This document shows positions 1 through 8,740 of a stretch of 64,000 bases of DNA, piece by piece. A program made the position numbers and the translations under genes. A model generated the notes under the pieces. That model ran no database searches and was not told the origin of the DNA. It worked only from the letters and a program-made list of their open reading frames with translations. The stretch spans positions 124,001-188,000 of the forward strand of contig NZ_JHEH01000005.1 of the NCBI RefSeq assembly GCF_000715505.1, read 5' to 3'. The stretch comes from Thioclava dalianensis. Its GTDB lineage: Bacteria > Pseudomonadota > Alphaproteobacteria > Rhodobacterales > Rhodobacteraceae. The first letter of the stretch is position 1. Each line of letters opens with the position of its first letter.

Positions 1-386
1 ACGACGATCCCCGCCGGGCGCTGACGCAAAAACAGCTTTGTGAGGTTTTCCTCGGACAGGGGCGAATAGCGCGAATAGCCAAGCTGTACCGAATAGCGCG
101 TGCCCTCGGCTGCCGCGTAGATCCCGTCCATCACATCGGCGAACACATTGTTGGAGACCGAGGGCAAAATCACCGCGATCAGATCCGAACGGGTCGAGGC
201 AAGCGCGCGGGCCGCTGGGTCCGGCAGATAGCCCAGCGTGTCGATCGCTGCGGCGATTCGCGCCCGAACGGCGGGCGACACTTGCTCGGGATTGCGCAGC
301 GCGCGCGACACTGTGGCAACGCTTACACCGACATGATCGGCCACGTCTCGCATCTTTATAGACTTGTTTTCATTATCATTAGCCAT
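1..386 (-). CDS. LacI/GalR-family repressor, probably gluconate repressor (3' end outside window)
   Basis: Only the first 128 codons lie in the window; the gene runs off the left edge. The N-terminus carries a LacI-type helix-turn-helix (MRDVADHVGVSVATVSRAL, about residues 12-30), then the hinge and the start of the periplasmic-binding-protein-like sensor domain (SDLIAVILPSVSNNVFADV). It is divergent from gluconokinase and the TRAP genes. A perfect match to the LacI-family operator consensus lies in the 108-bp gap. From this I infer that it represses gntK and the transporter and is released by gluconate or a phosphorylated derivative. The family call is firm; the ligand is inferred from context. 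Confidence 0.9.
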   Translation of the reverse strand, partial: MANDNENKSIKMRDVADHVGVSVATVSRALRNPEQVSPAVRARIAAAIDTLGYLPDPAARALASTRSDLIAVILPSVSNNVFADVMDGIYAAAEGTRYSVQLGYSRYSPLSEENLTKLFLRQRPAGIV

Positions 387-434
387 AGTCCCGCCCCCTA
401 AACAGCCAACATTCGCACTTCGATCATTGACGAA

Positions 435-448
435 TGTAACCGCTTTCA
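435..448. promoter_or_regulatory. LacI-family operator between gntR-like gene and gntK
   Basis: The 14 bases TGTAACCGCTTTCA fit the LacI/GalR operator pattern TG-N-AA-N-CG-N-TT-N-CA at every fixed position. Symmetry extends outward to AATG...CATT (433-450). The site lies 49 bp upstream of the LacI-type gene start and 46 bp upstream of the gntK start, so one bound repressor could control both divergent transcripts. Binding by the neighbouring regulator is inferred. Confidence 0.75.
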
Positions 449-494
449 TTACTCACTCTTCGTCAGGAAACACGGCCAACCGCGAGAAGGCAAG

Positions 495-1031
495 ATGACA
501 GATCCGCTCCCTGCGCGCCCGACACCGATCCTCGTGATGGGTGTGTGCGGCACCGGCAAGACCACCGTCGCGCAGCGCGTGGCGCAGGGCATGGGCGGGT
601 ATTTCCTCGATGCCGATGATTTTCATCCGCGCGAGAATGTCGAGCGGATGGCTGCGGGGCAGCCGCTCAATGACGAGATGCGCCATGACTGGCTGGAGCA
701 TGTCGCGGCGGGCGTGATCCGGGCGCAGGCGGAATGTGAAGGGCCGGTGACGCTGGCCTGCTCGGCGCTCAAGCGGCGCTATCGCGACCGGCTGCGCCAC
801 GGCATCGGAGCGCTGCATCTCGCCTATCTCCGCGGGAACCGTGCGTTGATCGCCGAGCGCATGTCGGGCCGCATCGATCACTACATGCCGATTGAGCTGC
901 TCGACAGCCAGTTGGCCGATCTCGAACCACCGGGGCCAGAGGAAACCCCGTTGATCTGCGACATAGTCCAGCCCCCCGAGGTGCTGGCCGCGCAGATCCA
1001 AGCCGCGTGGGGATCAACCCCGCAAGACTGA
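495..1031 (+). CDS. gntK: Gluconokinase
   Basis: ATP-dependent phosphorylation of D-gluconate to 6-phosphogluconate, feeding the Entner-Doudoroff and pentose phosphate routes in the cytosol. The 178-aa length is normal for the GntK family. A P-loop GVCGTGKT lies at residues 16-23, followed by the family motif DADDFHP (39-45), the MAAGQPLND segment and the SALKRRYRDRLR stretch. It is the first gene after the divergent repressor and is followed 24 bp later by the TRAP transporter genes, so uptake and first phosphorylation are probably co-expressed. Confidence 0.95.
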   Translation: MTDPLPARPTPILVMGVCGTGKTTVAQRVAQGMGGYFLDADDFHPRENVERMAAGQPLNDEMRHDWLEHVAAGVIRAQAECEGPVTLACSALKRRYRDRLRHGIGALHLAYLRGNRALIAERMSGRIDHYMPIELLDSQLADLEPPGPEETPLICDIVQPPEVLAAQIQAAWGSTPQD

Positions 1032-1055
1032 CTTCGTCGACAATGGGAGGAACCA

Positions 1056-2075
1056 ATGACGAAACCGATCCAACAACTCGCCTTCGTGACGCTGGCGACG
1101 CTGGCACTGGCCGGCACGGCTCAGGCGCAGACGCATAAATACAAATTCCAATCGTCCGATCCTGCGGGCAACCCGAACTTCATCTTGCAGCAGGACTGGG
1201 CCAAGGATCTCGCCAAGCGCACCGACAACCAGATCCAGATCGAAATGATGCCGGTGGGCTCGGTCGTCGAGCATAACGAGACGCTTGATGCAGCCGGTGC
1301 AGGTATCATCGACGGCATCGTGACGGATATCTCGTATTTCGCGGGCAAAGACCCGGCCTTCTCGCTGCTGGGCAACCCGGTGGGCGCATGGTCGAGCCCC
1401 GATCAGCTGCTCGATTTCATGAACAATGGCGGCGGTCAGAAAGTGGCCAATGACCTGTTCGAACCCTATGGCGTGCATTACGTCGGCTCGACCACGACGG
1501 GGCTTGAGGCGCTGGTCTCCAAGGTGCCGCTGGACGGTGTGGCCGATCTCAAGGGCCTCAAGATCCGCGCGCCCGAGGGGCTGGTGCAGGACGTGTTTGC
1601 CGCGGCAGGCGCGGCCCCCGTGAACCTGCCCGGTTCCGAGGTCTATACCGCGCTCGACAAGGGCGTGATCGATGCCGCCGATTACACGGTCTTCTCGACC
1701 AATCAGGCGCAGGGCCTCAACGATATCGCGCCCAACCCGGTCTATCCCGGCTTCCACTCGATGCCGCTGGTGGGTGTTGCGATGAACAAGAAGGAATGGG
1801 ACAGCCTTTCGCCCGAGCTGCAAAAAGCCTTTGAAGACTCGGTGAAAAGCTTTGCCACAACCGAGGTGAACGATCTCGCCGCAGCCGATAAGAAAGCGGT
1901 CGCGGAGGCCGAGGCCGGTGGCAAGATCCATATCCACGACTGGTCCGCCGAAGAGCGCGCCAAGTTCCGCCGCATCGCGACCCCGCAGTGGAAGAAAGTG
2001 GCCGAGAAGTCGCAAAACGCCCAGCAGGTCTATGACGTTCTGACGACCTATCTCAAGCAGAACAACCTGCTCTGA
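1056..2075 (+). CDS. dctP: TRAP transporter substrate-binding protein (DctP family), probably for gluconate
   Basis: Periplasmic solute receptor of a tripartite ATP-independent transporter, 339 aa. A Sec signal peptide with an Ala-Gln-Ala cleavage site ends near residue 24. The mature part has DctP-family features, including the VYTALDKGVIDAADYTVFS region that contributes to carboxylate binding. An AGGA Shine-Dalgarno-like sequence precedes the ATG. It is flanked by gntK and by both membrane subunits. Gluconate as substrate is inferred from the linked gluconokinase and repressor; other sugar acids are possible. Confidence 0.93.
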   Translation: MTKPIQQLAFVTLATLALAGTAQAQTHKYKFQSSDPAGNPNFILQQDWAKDLAKRTDNQIQIEMMPVGSVVEHNETLDAAGAGIIDGIVTDISYFAGKDPAFSLLGNPVGAWSSPDQLLDFMNNGGGQKVANDLFEPYGVHYVGSTTTGLEALVSKVPLDGVADLKGLKIRAPEGLVQDVFAAAGAAPVNLPGSEVYTALDKGVIDAADYTVFSTNQAQGLNDIAPNPVYPGFHSMPLVGVAMNKKEWDSLSPELQKAFEDSVKSFATTEVNDLAAADKKAVAEAEAGGKIHIHDWSAEERAKFRRIATPQWKKVAEKSQNAQQVYDVLTTYLKQNNLL

Positions 2076-2147
2076 TCGCACCCGTAGGCCGGGACGCCGT
2101 TTCGCGCGCCCGGCCCGCCCTACCCTCATTTTTCCAAGTGGTGCCCC

Positions 2148-2744
2148 ATGACCGAGCCCCATTCCGATCCCGATATGCCCGCCACCGCCACAGAGGCCAC
2201 GCCCGAGCGGCGAGAGCATGGCGCGATTGCCGAGACCGGCCTTCTGGGCCGCGCAATCGACGCCGTGGGCGTAATCTTCGCGCTCGGGATCATTGCCTCG
2301 GCGCTGATCCTGCTCAACGAGGTGGTGCTGCGCTACGGTTTCGACAGCCCCACGATCTGGGCGCATGAAACCACGATCTTTCTTTGCGCAATGGCTTTCG
2401 TCTATGGCGGTCTCTATTGCGTTGTGCGCAACAGCCATATCCGGGTCGTGCTGATCTATGACATGGTCACCGGACGCGCCAAACGTATCCTCGACGCGGT
2501 AATCTCGCTGATCTGCCTGTTTGCAGCGGCCTTCTTTGCATGGGCGGCTTACGGCATGGTCATGAAGGCGGTGTTTCGTCCCGGCGGCGAGATCCACTTC
2601 GAGACCTCGGGCAGCGCGTGGGATCCGCCCTTCCCGGCCTGGCTCAAGATTTTCCTCTTCACCGTGCTCTGCCTGATGGTCGTGCAATTCATCATCATGG
2701 CCGTGAACTACCTGCGCGGCGCGTTCAAAGGGGATGCGCAATGA
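2148..2744 (+). CDS. dctQ: TRAP transporter small permease subunit (DctQ family)
   Basis: 198-aa membrane protein with about four hydrophobic helices (starting near residues 38, 80, 120 and 170) after a polar N-terminus, as in DctQ subunits. It forms the membrane complex with DctM. Its TGA stop overlaps the ATG of the next gene in an ATGA arrangement, which indicates translational coupling. It sits between the receptor gene and the large permease in standard TRAP order. Confidence 0.92.
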   Translation: MTEPHSDPDMPATATEATPERREHGAIAETGLLGRAIDAVGVIFALGIIASALILLNEVVLRYGFDSPTIWAHETTIFLCAMAFVYGGLYCVVRNSHIRVVLIYDMVTGRAKRILDAVISLICLFAAAFFAWAAYGMVMKAVFRPGGEIHFETSGSAWDPPFPAWLKIFLFTVLCLMVVQFIIMAVNYLRGAFKGDAQ

Positions 2745-4066
2745 TCGATCATCTGCTGCATTTCGATCTCTCTGCGCTCGGCATCGGCTATGGCACGATC
2801 TTGCTGTTCGCGCTGCTGATCGCGCTGTTGCTGACCGGGATTCCGCTGGCCTTCGTCACGCTTCTCGTGGCGCTGATCTTCGCGCTCGGCTGGTTCGGAC
2901 CGATGGCGGTGCCACTGATCACGTCCCGCGTCTATTCCTTCGTTTCAAGCTTCGTCTTCGTCTCGGTCCCGATGTTCGTTATGATGGCGGCGCTACTCGA
3001 CCGCTCCGGCATCGCGCGCGATCTCTTCGAGGCGATGAAACTTGTGGGTGGTCGGATGCGCGGCGCAGTCGCGGTGCAGACGATCTTCGTGTCGGTGATC
3101 CTTGCTGCGATGTCGGGCATCATCGGCGGTGAAATCGTACTTCTGGGTCTGCTCGCGCTGCCGCAGATGATCCGGCAGGGCTATGACCGCAAGCTCGCCA
3201 TCGGCGTGATCTGTGCGGGCGGCTCGCTGGGCACGATGGTGCCCCCCTCGATCGTTCTGATCATCTACGGGCTGACCGCCAATGTTTCCATCGGCGATCT
3301 GTTCACCTCGGCCTTCATTCCGGGCTTCATGCTGGCCGCGTTCTACGTGCTCTACGTGATCATCCGGGTCAAGCTGAACCCCGAGCTCGCCCCCGTCCCC
3401 GAGCCCGATGACCGCCCGTGGTCGGAAAAGCTCAAGCTGCTCAAGGGGATCGTACTGCCGGTGCTGGTGATCGGCTTCGTGTTGGGCTCGATCTATGGCG
3501 GGATCGCATCGGTGACCGAGGCCTCGGCGCTGGGTGTGGCGGGCGTCATGCTCTCGACGCTGATCCGGGGCGAGCTGACGCTTTCGATGCTCAAAGGGGC
3601 GGCGCTGCAAACGCTGGGCACCTGCGGGATGATTGTGTGGATCGGCATCGGGGCCTCGGCGCTGGTGGGCGTGTTCAACCTGATGGGCGGCATCGATTTC
3701 GTCTCCGGCCTGCTCATGGGCGTGTCCGACACCCCGATCGTCGTGATCCTGACGATGATGGCGATCCTGTTCTTCCTCGGGATGTTTCTCGACTGGGTCG
3801 GCATCGCGCTGCTGACGATGCCGATCTTCGTGCCAATCGTGAAGGATCTCGGCTATGATCCGGTCTGGTTCGGCGTCGTCTTCGCGATGAACATGCAGGT
3901 GAGCTTTCTCTCGCCTCCCTTCGGACCGGCGGCCTTCTACCTCAAATCAGTGGCCCCAAAGGATATCTCGCTCGGAGAGATCTTCCGCTCGCTGCTGCCC
4001 TTCATCTGCATCCAGATCGTGGCGGTGGGCTTGCTGGTGGCGTTCCCAGCGATCACCGGGCACTGA
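2741..4066 (+). CDS. dctM: TRAP transporter large permease subunit (DctM family)
   Basis: 441-aa protein, the usual DctM size, very hydrophobic with about 12 membrane segments; it is the ion-coupled transport subunit. Family signatures include the GGSLGTMVPPSIVLIIYG region near residue 160 and the C-terminal SFLSPPFGPAAFYLKSVAP segment. I chose the ATG at 2741 because it overlaps the dctQ stop (ATGA); a longer reading frame to the left lies inside dctQ. It ends the gluconate operon, just before a strong hairpin. Confidence 0.94.
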   Translation: MIDHLLHFDLSALGIGYGTILLFALLIALLLTGIPLAFVTLLVALIFALGWFGPMAVPLITSRVYSFVSSFVFVSVPMFVMMAALLDRSGIARDLFEAMKLVGGRMRGAVAVQTIFVSVILAAMSGIIGGEIVLLGLLALPQMIRQGYDRKLAIGVICAGGSLGTMVPPSIVLIIYGLTANVSIGDLFTSAFIPGFMLAAFYVLYVIIRVKLNPELAPVPEPDDRPWSEKLKLLKGIVLPVLVIGFVLGSIYGGIASVTEASALGVAGVMLSTLIRGELTLSMLKGAALQTLGTCGMIVWIGIGASALVGVFNLMGGIDFVSGLLMGVSDTPIVVILTMMAILFFLGMFLDWVGIALLTMPIFVPIVKDLGYDPVWFGVVFAMNMQVSFLSPPFGPAAFYLKSVAPKDISLGEIFRSLLPFICIQIVAVGLLVAFPAITGH

Positions 4067-4076
4067 CCCAAACGCA

Positions 4077-4106
4077 CCCCGCCCCCGTTTGAGATCGGGG
4101 GCGGGG
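4077..4106. terminator. Bidirectional hairpin between convergent dctM and alcohol dehydrogenase genes
   Basis: A perfect 11-bp GC-rich inverted repeat (4077-4087 with 4096-4106) encloses an 8-base loop. It lies between two convergent genes, 11 bp after dctM and 9 bp from the end of the next gene. Neither strand has a long U-tract, so it may act as a transcriptional barrier more than a classical intrinsic terminator. Confidence 0.7.
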
Positions 4107-4114
4107 CGAAATAC

Positions 4115-5275
4115 TCAAAACGCCTGCCGGTACAGCTCAAGCGCATCGGCCTCGGTCACCTCGACCGGATTGTTGACCAAAAGCCGCGATTGCTTCATCG
4201 CATCGCGCGCGAGCATCGACAGGCTGTTATCCGTCACATCGACATCGCGCAGCCGACGCGGCGCACCGCTTTGATCCATCAGCTGTTCCATATGGGCGAC
4301 AAAGGCCTCAGAGCGCGCCTCGGCATCGCCGGTGCCCGCCACGCCCATCACATCGGCCAGCTCGGCATAAAGCGGCGCTGCGACCTTGGCATTGTAGCGC
4401 AGCACCGGGCCCAACATCAGCGCATTGGTGAGCCCGTGCGGCAGGTGGTAATGCCCACCCAGCGGATAGGCCAGCGCATGCACGGCCGCCACCGGCGCAT
4501 TGGCAAAGGCCTGCCCTGCGAGGGTCGCGCCCAGCAACATCTGCTCGCGCGCTTGGCGATCGCTGCCGTCCTTGCACGCGGCCAGCAGACTGCCGCCCAG
4601 AAGCCGCAGCGCCTCACGGGCCAATGCATCCGAGAGCGGGTTCTTCTTATGCTTGGAGGTATAGGCCTCAATGGCATGGACCATCGCATCAATGCCCGTG
4701 GCTGCCGTGTGGATCTGCGGCAGGCCAACGGTCAAAGCGGCATCAAGCAGCACGAAATCCGCGAAAAGCTGGGGCGAGACGACGCCCATTTTGGTGGTCT
4801 CGCCGGTCGTGATGATCGAGATATTGGTAACCTCGGAGCCGGTCCCCGCGGTCGTCGGGATCAGCGCCAGCGGCACGCGCGCGCCCGTCACATTGCCGAT
4901 CCCGTACATCTCGCTCAGATCCTGATCCGAGCCGATTGTCACCGCCACCAGCTTGGCGATATCGAGTGACGAACCGCCCCCCAGACCGACCACGATGTCG
5001 ACCTTCTTGGCGCGGGCCGCCTCGGTGCAGCCGCGCACGATGGACTCGGGAGGATCGGCCACCACCTCGTCAAAGAGCGTCACCGCAAAGCCCGCCTTAG
5101 CGAGTGCCGCCTCGACCGGGGCGATCAGCCCGGCCTCGATCAAGCCGCGATCCGTCACCAGCAGCAGATTGCGCGCGGCAAACCGACCGGCCAGCAACTC
5201 CCCCAACCTGCGCGCCCCGTCCCATTCCAGATGGATATCGGGCACCGTGGTAAAACTGAAAGGCGTAAGCGTCAT
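4115..5275 (-). CDS. Iron-containing (group III) alcohol dehydrogenase
   Basis: NAD(P)-dependent metal alcohol dehydrogenase, 386 aa. The nucleotide-binding GLGGGSSLDIAK motif lies near residue 95, followed by TTAGTGSEVT. The metal-binding histidines sit in HAIEAYTS, AVHALAYPLGGHYHLPHG and nearby. The start at 5275 follows a good AGGAGG site 6-7 bases upstream; a start six codons earlier lacks this spacing. It is convergent with the gluconate operon, so joint regulation is not evident. The substrate cannot be read from sequence; lactaldehyde, butanol and maleylacetate reductase relatives share these motifs. Confidence 0.9.
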   Translation of the reverse strand: MTLTPFSFTTVPDIHLEWDGARRLGELLAGRFAARNLLLVTDRGLIEAGLIAPVEAALAKAGFAVTLFDEVVADPPESIVRGCTEAARAKKVDIVVGLGGGSSLDIAKLVAVTIGSDQDLSEMYGIGNVTGARVPLALIPTTAGTGSEVTNISIITTGETTKMGVVSPQLFADFVLLDAALTVGLPQIHTAATGIDAMVHAIEAYTSKHKKNPLSDALAREALRLLGGSLLAACKDGSDRQAREQMLLGATLAGQAFANAPVAAVHALAYPLGGHYHLPHGLTNALMLGPVLRYNAKVAAPLYAELADVMGVAGTGDAEARSEAFVAHMEQLMDQSGAPRRLRDVDVTDNSLSMLARDAMKQSRLLVNNPVEVTEADALELYRQAF

Positions 5276-5332
5276 AGGATCCTCCTCATCCAAAGAGCTG
5301 CGTCATCCGGGCGGCTGGCACCTCGGAGCAAT

Positions 5333-6574
5333 TCAAGCCGGCGTCATTTGCCGCGCGCGGACCTTGCGGCTAGCGGCCGCCAGCATAAGCGAGGCCACGA
5401 TACACCATACAGCCATTCCCAACATCTGTTGCGGCAACGGCACGCCCATATCGATCAGCACCCCCGTGAGGCCCGGCCCAATCGCGGTCGAGAGCACCAT
5501 CGCGGCCACAATGATCGCGCGGATCCCGCCGAGATTCTTGGTGCCGTAAACCTCGGGCCAGAGCGCGCCCATCAGCGTGCCGGTAAAGCCGTTGCTGACA
5601 CCCAGCAACAACATGAAAACATAGACGCCCCAGACCGGCGTCACCAGCGCCACACAGAGCGAGGCGAGCATCAGCGGCCCCAGAAAGAACGGCAACAGCC
5701 GCAGCGCGCCGAAGCGGTCAATCAGCCAGCCGCAGACAAAGCCAAACAGCACCGTCGCGGCCGACATCACCGGGAAGGCCCCAGCGAAGGCCAGCGGAGA
5801 ATAGCCCCGCAGCTCTGTCAGATAGCCTTGGTGAAAGAAGATCACCGTGCCGATGAAGGGCGGCGCCAGAAGCCCGACCAGCAGCATGTAAAGCACCGGA
5901 TCGCGCAGCACCTCGGCGCGGGTCCAGTCGCGCGTCGCATGATCCTCTTGCGACTTGACCTCAGTCGCATTGGGCACCCGCTCGACCCGCATCAAGGTTG
6001 CGATCAGCGGCAGCCCCACCAGCATGATCACCGCCGCCGACAGCCACCAGCCGACATGCCACGTGCCGCTCCAACCCGCGATAAGCACCACCAGAACCGG
6101 CAGCACCGCCGAGCCCGCAGGCTGGCCCGGTACGACCAGCGACATCGCAAGTCCGCGGCTGGCGACGAACCAGCGCCCGATCTCGGTGAAGGCGATTTCC
6201 GTCATCATCCCCTGCCCGAACAGCCGCAGCAGATAAAGCGCGATGGCCAGCGTCGCCACATTGGGCGCCAGCGTCATCGCAACGCAGGCCAGCGCCAGCA
6301 TCGGCATGCTGAAACACACGACCTTCCAACCCGGCATCAGATCCAGCGTGCGCCCCAGAAACGGCAAGCTCGCCGCACTCGCAAGGGTCGCGGCCATGTA
6401 GAGCGCGCCGAACTCCCCGCCTGACAGATCGAAGGTCGCGCGCAGGTCATTTCCCGCAAGGCCAATGAAAAACGTCTGCCCGAACGAGGAAAACAACGTC
6501 AGTAGAAACCCGGCGGAAAGCCAGCGCGCATTGTCGCGGATAAAGACCAGCAAAGGCGTGAAAGGCAAAGGCAT
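5333..6574 (-). CDS. MFS transporter
   Basis: 413-aa major facilitator with about 12 hydrophobic segments. It opens with a short polar N-terminus and a first helix near residue 15 (SAGFLLTLFSSFGQTFFIGLAG), and has a polar central loop with a run of charged residues (VERVPNATEVKSQEDHATRDW) between the two halves. I placed the start at the ATG at 6574; the open frame extends further but would overlap the divergent chaperone gene and lacks membrane character. It lies 57 bp upstream of the alcohol dehydrogenase on the same strand. Substrate unknown. Confidence 0.85.
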   Translation of the reverse strand: MPLPFTPLLVFIRDNARWLSAGFLLTLFSSFGQTFFIGLAGNDLRATFDLSGGEFGALYMAATLASAASLPFLGRTLDLMPGWKVVCFSMPMLALACVAMTLAPNVATLAIALYLLRLFGQGMMTEIAFTEIGRWFVASRGLAMSLVVPGQPAGSAVLPVLVVLIAGWSGTWHVGWWLSAAVIMLVGLPLIATLMRVERVPNATEVKSQEDHATRDWTRAEVLRDPVLYMLLVGLLAPPFIGTVIFFHQGYLTELRGYSPLAFAGAFPVMSAATVLFGFVCGWLIDRFGALRLLPFFLGPLMLASLCVALVTPVWGVYVFMLLLGVSNGFTGTLMGALWPEVYGTKNLGGIRAIIVAAMVLSTAIGPGLTGVLIDMGVPLPQQMLGMAVWCIVASLMLAAASRKVRARQMTPA

Positions 6575-6725
6575 GCCGCAGGTTAGAGCCGATGGCCGGA
6601 AGCTTGGCAAGGGGGCGGTGGGCGAGGCCTCGCCCGGCCTGCGCAGCCGCCTCGCGCTTTGCCCTTGAAGCGGGGCGCGAAAATGCGTAGCTGCGCAGCC
6701 TTTCGACCCTGACGAGGCAGCCCCC

Positions 6726-7979
6726 ATGACCGCCCCCACGCTCGCCCCCATACTCGCCATCGACTTTGGTACCTCGAATTCCGCAGCCGCCATCCTTGAG
6801 AATGGCGCAGTTCGCCACATCCCCATCGAGGCCGAGGCCCAGACCCTGCCCACGGCGGTCTTCTTTCCGACCGACGAGAGCTCGATGCTGATCGGCACAG
6901 CCGCAGCCGAAGCGCTGCTGGAAGGCGACGAGGGGCGCTATATGCGGGCGCTCAAAAGCGTGCTGGGCGCGCCCTTGCTGCATGAAAAGCGGCTGATCGG
7001 CGGCAAGCGGCGCACGCTCTCAGCAATCGTGACGGAATTCCTGACCGTCCTGCGCAAGCGCGCCGAGGCCCAGACCGACCACCGCTTTACCCGCGCGCTT
7101 TCGGGCCGCCCGGTGCATTTCCACAGCCACGACCCGGACCGCGACGCACAGGCCGAGGCCGATCTGCGCGCCTGCTATCTGGCCGCAGGGTTCGAGAGCG
7201 TGGAGTTCCTGTTCGAGCCCGAGGCCGCAGCCCTCAGCGCGCGCGCGCATGGGATGACCGGCGAGACCGGGCTGATCGTCGATATCGGCGGCGGCACCTC
7301 GGATTTCACGGTCTTTCGGCGCGGGCCGTCGCGGATCGAAGTGCTGGCCAGCCACGGGATCCGGCTGGGCGGGACCGATTTCGATCAGGCCGTCTCGATG
7401 GCGCATGTAATGCCGCATCTGGGCCATGGCGGCACGCTGACGCGCACACTGGGTGAGGGGCTGCTCCCGGTGCCCAACGCGATCTATGTCGAGCTGTCGA
7501 CCTGGGCGAAGATCCCGTTTCTCTACAGCCGCGAGACCGAGCGAGCGGTGGAGGACATGCAAAAACACGCCACCGACCGGCCCGCGATGACGCGGCTGCG
7601 TAAGGTGATCGAGGCGCAGCTTGGCCACGAGCTGGCCTTTTCGGTCGAGCGCGGCAAGATCGCGGCCAATTCCGGCACCGGCGCTGCGATTGATATGGGA
7701 TTCATCGCGCAAGACCTGAACGCCGCGATCACGCCCGAGAGCCTTGATGCCGCGCTGTCGGGTTATCGCGGCGATCTGCGGGGGGCAATGACCGAGACAC
7801 TGCAGATGGCGGGGCTGGACGCGGCGCAGATCGACGCGGTGATCCTCGTTGGCGGCTCAAGCCTGATGGGGCTGGTCGCGCAGGAGGCGCAGGCGCTGTG
7901 TCCGCATGCAGCCCTTGAGCGCTCCGATGCCTTCACCGCCGTGGTCGACGGGCTGGCGCTGGCCACCGCGCCTCATTAG
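6726..7979 (+). CDS. Short Hsp70-family protein (YegD-like)
   Basis: 417 aa with the actin/Hsp70 ATPase fold: phosphate-1 loop IDFGTSNS (residues 12-19), phosphate-2 VDIGGGTSDFTVF (about 180) and adenosine motif LVGGSSLMG near the C-terminus. It lacks the C-terminal peptide-binding domain of DnaK (about 640 aa), which matches E. coli YegD and relatives. It is probably a soluble ATPase of unknown client range. It is divergent from the MFS gene and 56 bp before the DUF2161 gene. Confidence 0.88.
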   Translation: MTAPTLAPILAIDFGTSNSAAAILENGAVRHIPIEAEAQTLPTAVFFPTDESSMLIGTAAAEALLEGDEGRYMRALKSVLGAPLLHEKRLIGGKRRTLSAIVTEFLTVLRKRAEAQTDHRFTRALSGRPVHFHSHDPDRDAQAEADLRACYLAAGFESVEFLFEPEAAALSARAHGMTGETGLIVDIGGGTSDFTVFRRGPSRIEVLASHGIRLGGTDFDQAVSMAHVMPHLGHGGTLTRTLGEGLLPVPNAIYVELSTWAKIPFLYSRETERAVEDMQKHATDRPAMTRLRKVIEAQLGHELAFSVERGKIAANSGTGAAIDMGFIAQDLNAAITPESLDAALSGYRGDLRGAMTETLQMAGLDAAQIDAVILVGGSSLMGLVAQEAQALCPHAALERSDAFTAVVDGLALATAPH

Positions 7980-8035
7980 GTAGATTTGCGCGGCCCACCC
8001 CGCTACATCTGAGGTCCGAACCGCCCGGAGGACCG

Positions 8036-8740
8036 ATGCGCGAAGCCGATCTTTACCCCGCCGTGAAAGCCTATCTCGAAGCGCAGGGCTACGAGGTGAA
8101 AGCCGAAATCGGTGCCTGTGACGTGATGGCCCAGCGCGGCGCAGAGCCGCCCCTCGTGGTCGAGCTAAAGACCAGCTTTTCGCTGGCACTAATCTTTCAG
8201 GGCATCGCGCGCCAGACCCTCAGCGATCACGTCTATCTTGCCGTGCCGGTCTCGTCCGAGCGGGGCTGGAAGCTGCGCTACCGCGACATCACCCGGCTCT
8301 GCCGCAGGCTCGGGCTGGGGCTGCTTGCCGTCGATGTGGACGCGGACAAGGTCGAGGCGCATCTCGATCCGGGCGATTACACCCCGCGCAAGAACACAAA
8401 GGCGGTCGGTCGTCTGCTGCGCGAATTCGAGCGCCGCGTGGGCGATCCCAATGTGGGCGGCACCACGGGCGTTTTGCGCATGACTGCCTATCGGCAGGAT
8501 GCGCTGCGCTGCGCGGCCTATCTGCAGGCGCAAGGCCCCTCAAAACCCTCAGCTCTCGCCAAAGCCCTCGGGATTGCGCGGGCCGGTCCGCTGATGCGCG
8601 ACGATCACTACGGCTGGTTCGATCATCCCGCACGCGGACTTTATGCGCTTTCTCCCAAGGGCCACGAGGCGCTGTGCGCCCATGCCGACGAAATCGCCAC
8701 GCTCCAAGGCGCAGAGCCTAGTTCAGCTCCAGATCGCTGA
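8036..8740 (+). CDS. DUF2161-type protein with putative PD-(D/E)XK nuclease fold
   Basis: 234 aa. I recognise the pattern of the DUF2161 family common in Rhodobacteraceae: N-terminal LYPAVKAYLEAQGYEVKAEIGACDVMA, then LVVELKTSFSLALIFQGIAR. The D-x-x-A...VELK arrangement is that of a PD-(D/E)XK nuclease-like core (Asp near 30, Glu-x-Lys near 43-45). The C-terminal third looks like a winged-helix domain (SALAKALGIARAGPLMRDDHYGWF). Its biological role is unknown. The last 23 bp overlap the convergent DUF3047 gene. Confidence 0.75.
   Translation: MREADLYPAVKAYLEAQGYEVKAEIGACDVMAQRGAEPPLVVELKTSFSLALIFQGIARQTLSDHVYLAVPVSSERGWKLRYRDITRLCRRLGLGLLAVDVDADKVEAHLDPGDYTPRKNTKAVGRLLREFERRVGDPNVGGTTGVLRMTAYRQDALRCAAYLQAQGPSKPSALAKALGIARAGPLMRDDHYGWFDHPARGLYALSPKGHEALCAHADEIATLQGAEPSSAPDR

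Noticed and set aside
1014-2741. Long antisense open frame of 575 codons opposite dctP/dctQ
   Set aside because: Rich in Arg, His and Gly as expected for an antisense frame of high-GC genes, and it covers two well-supported genes.
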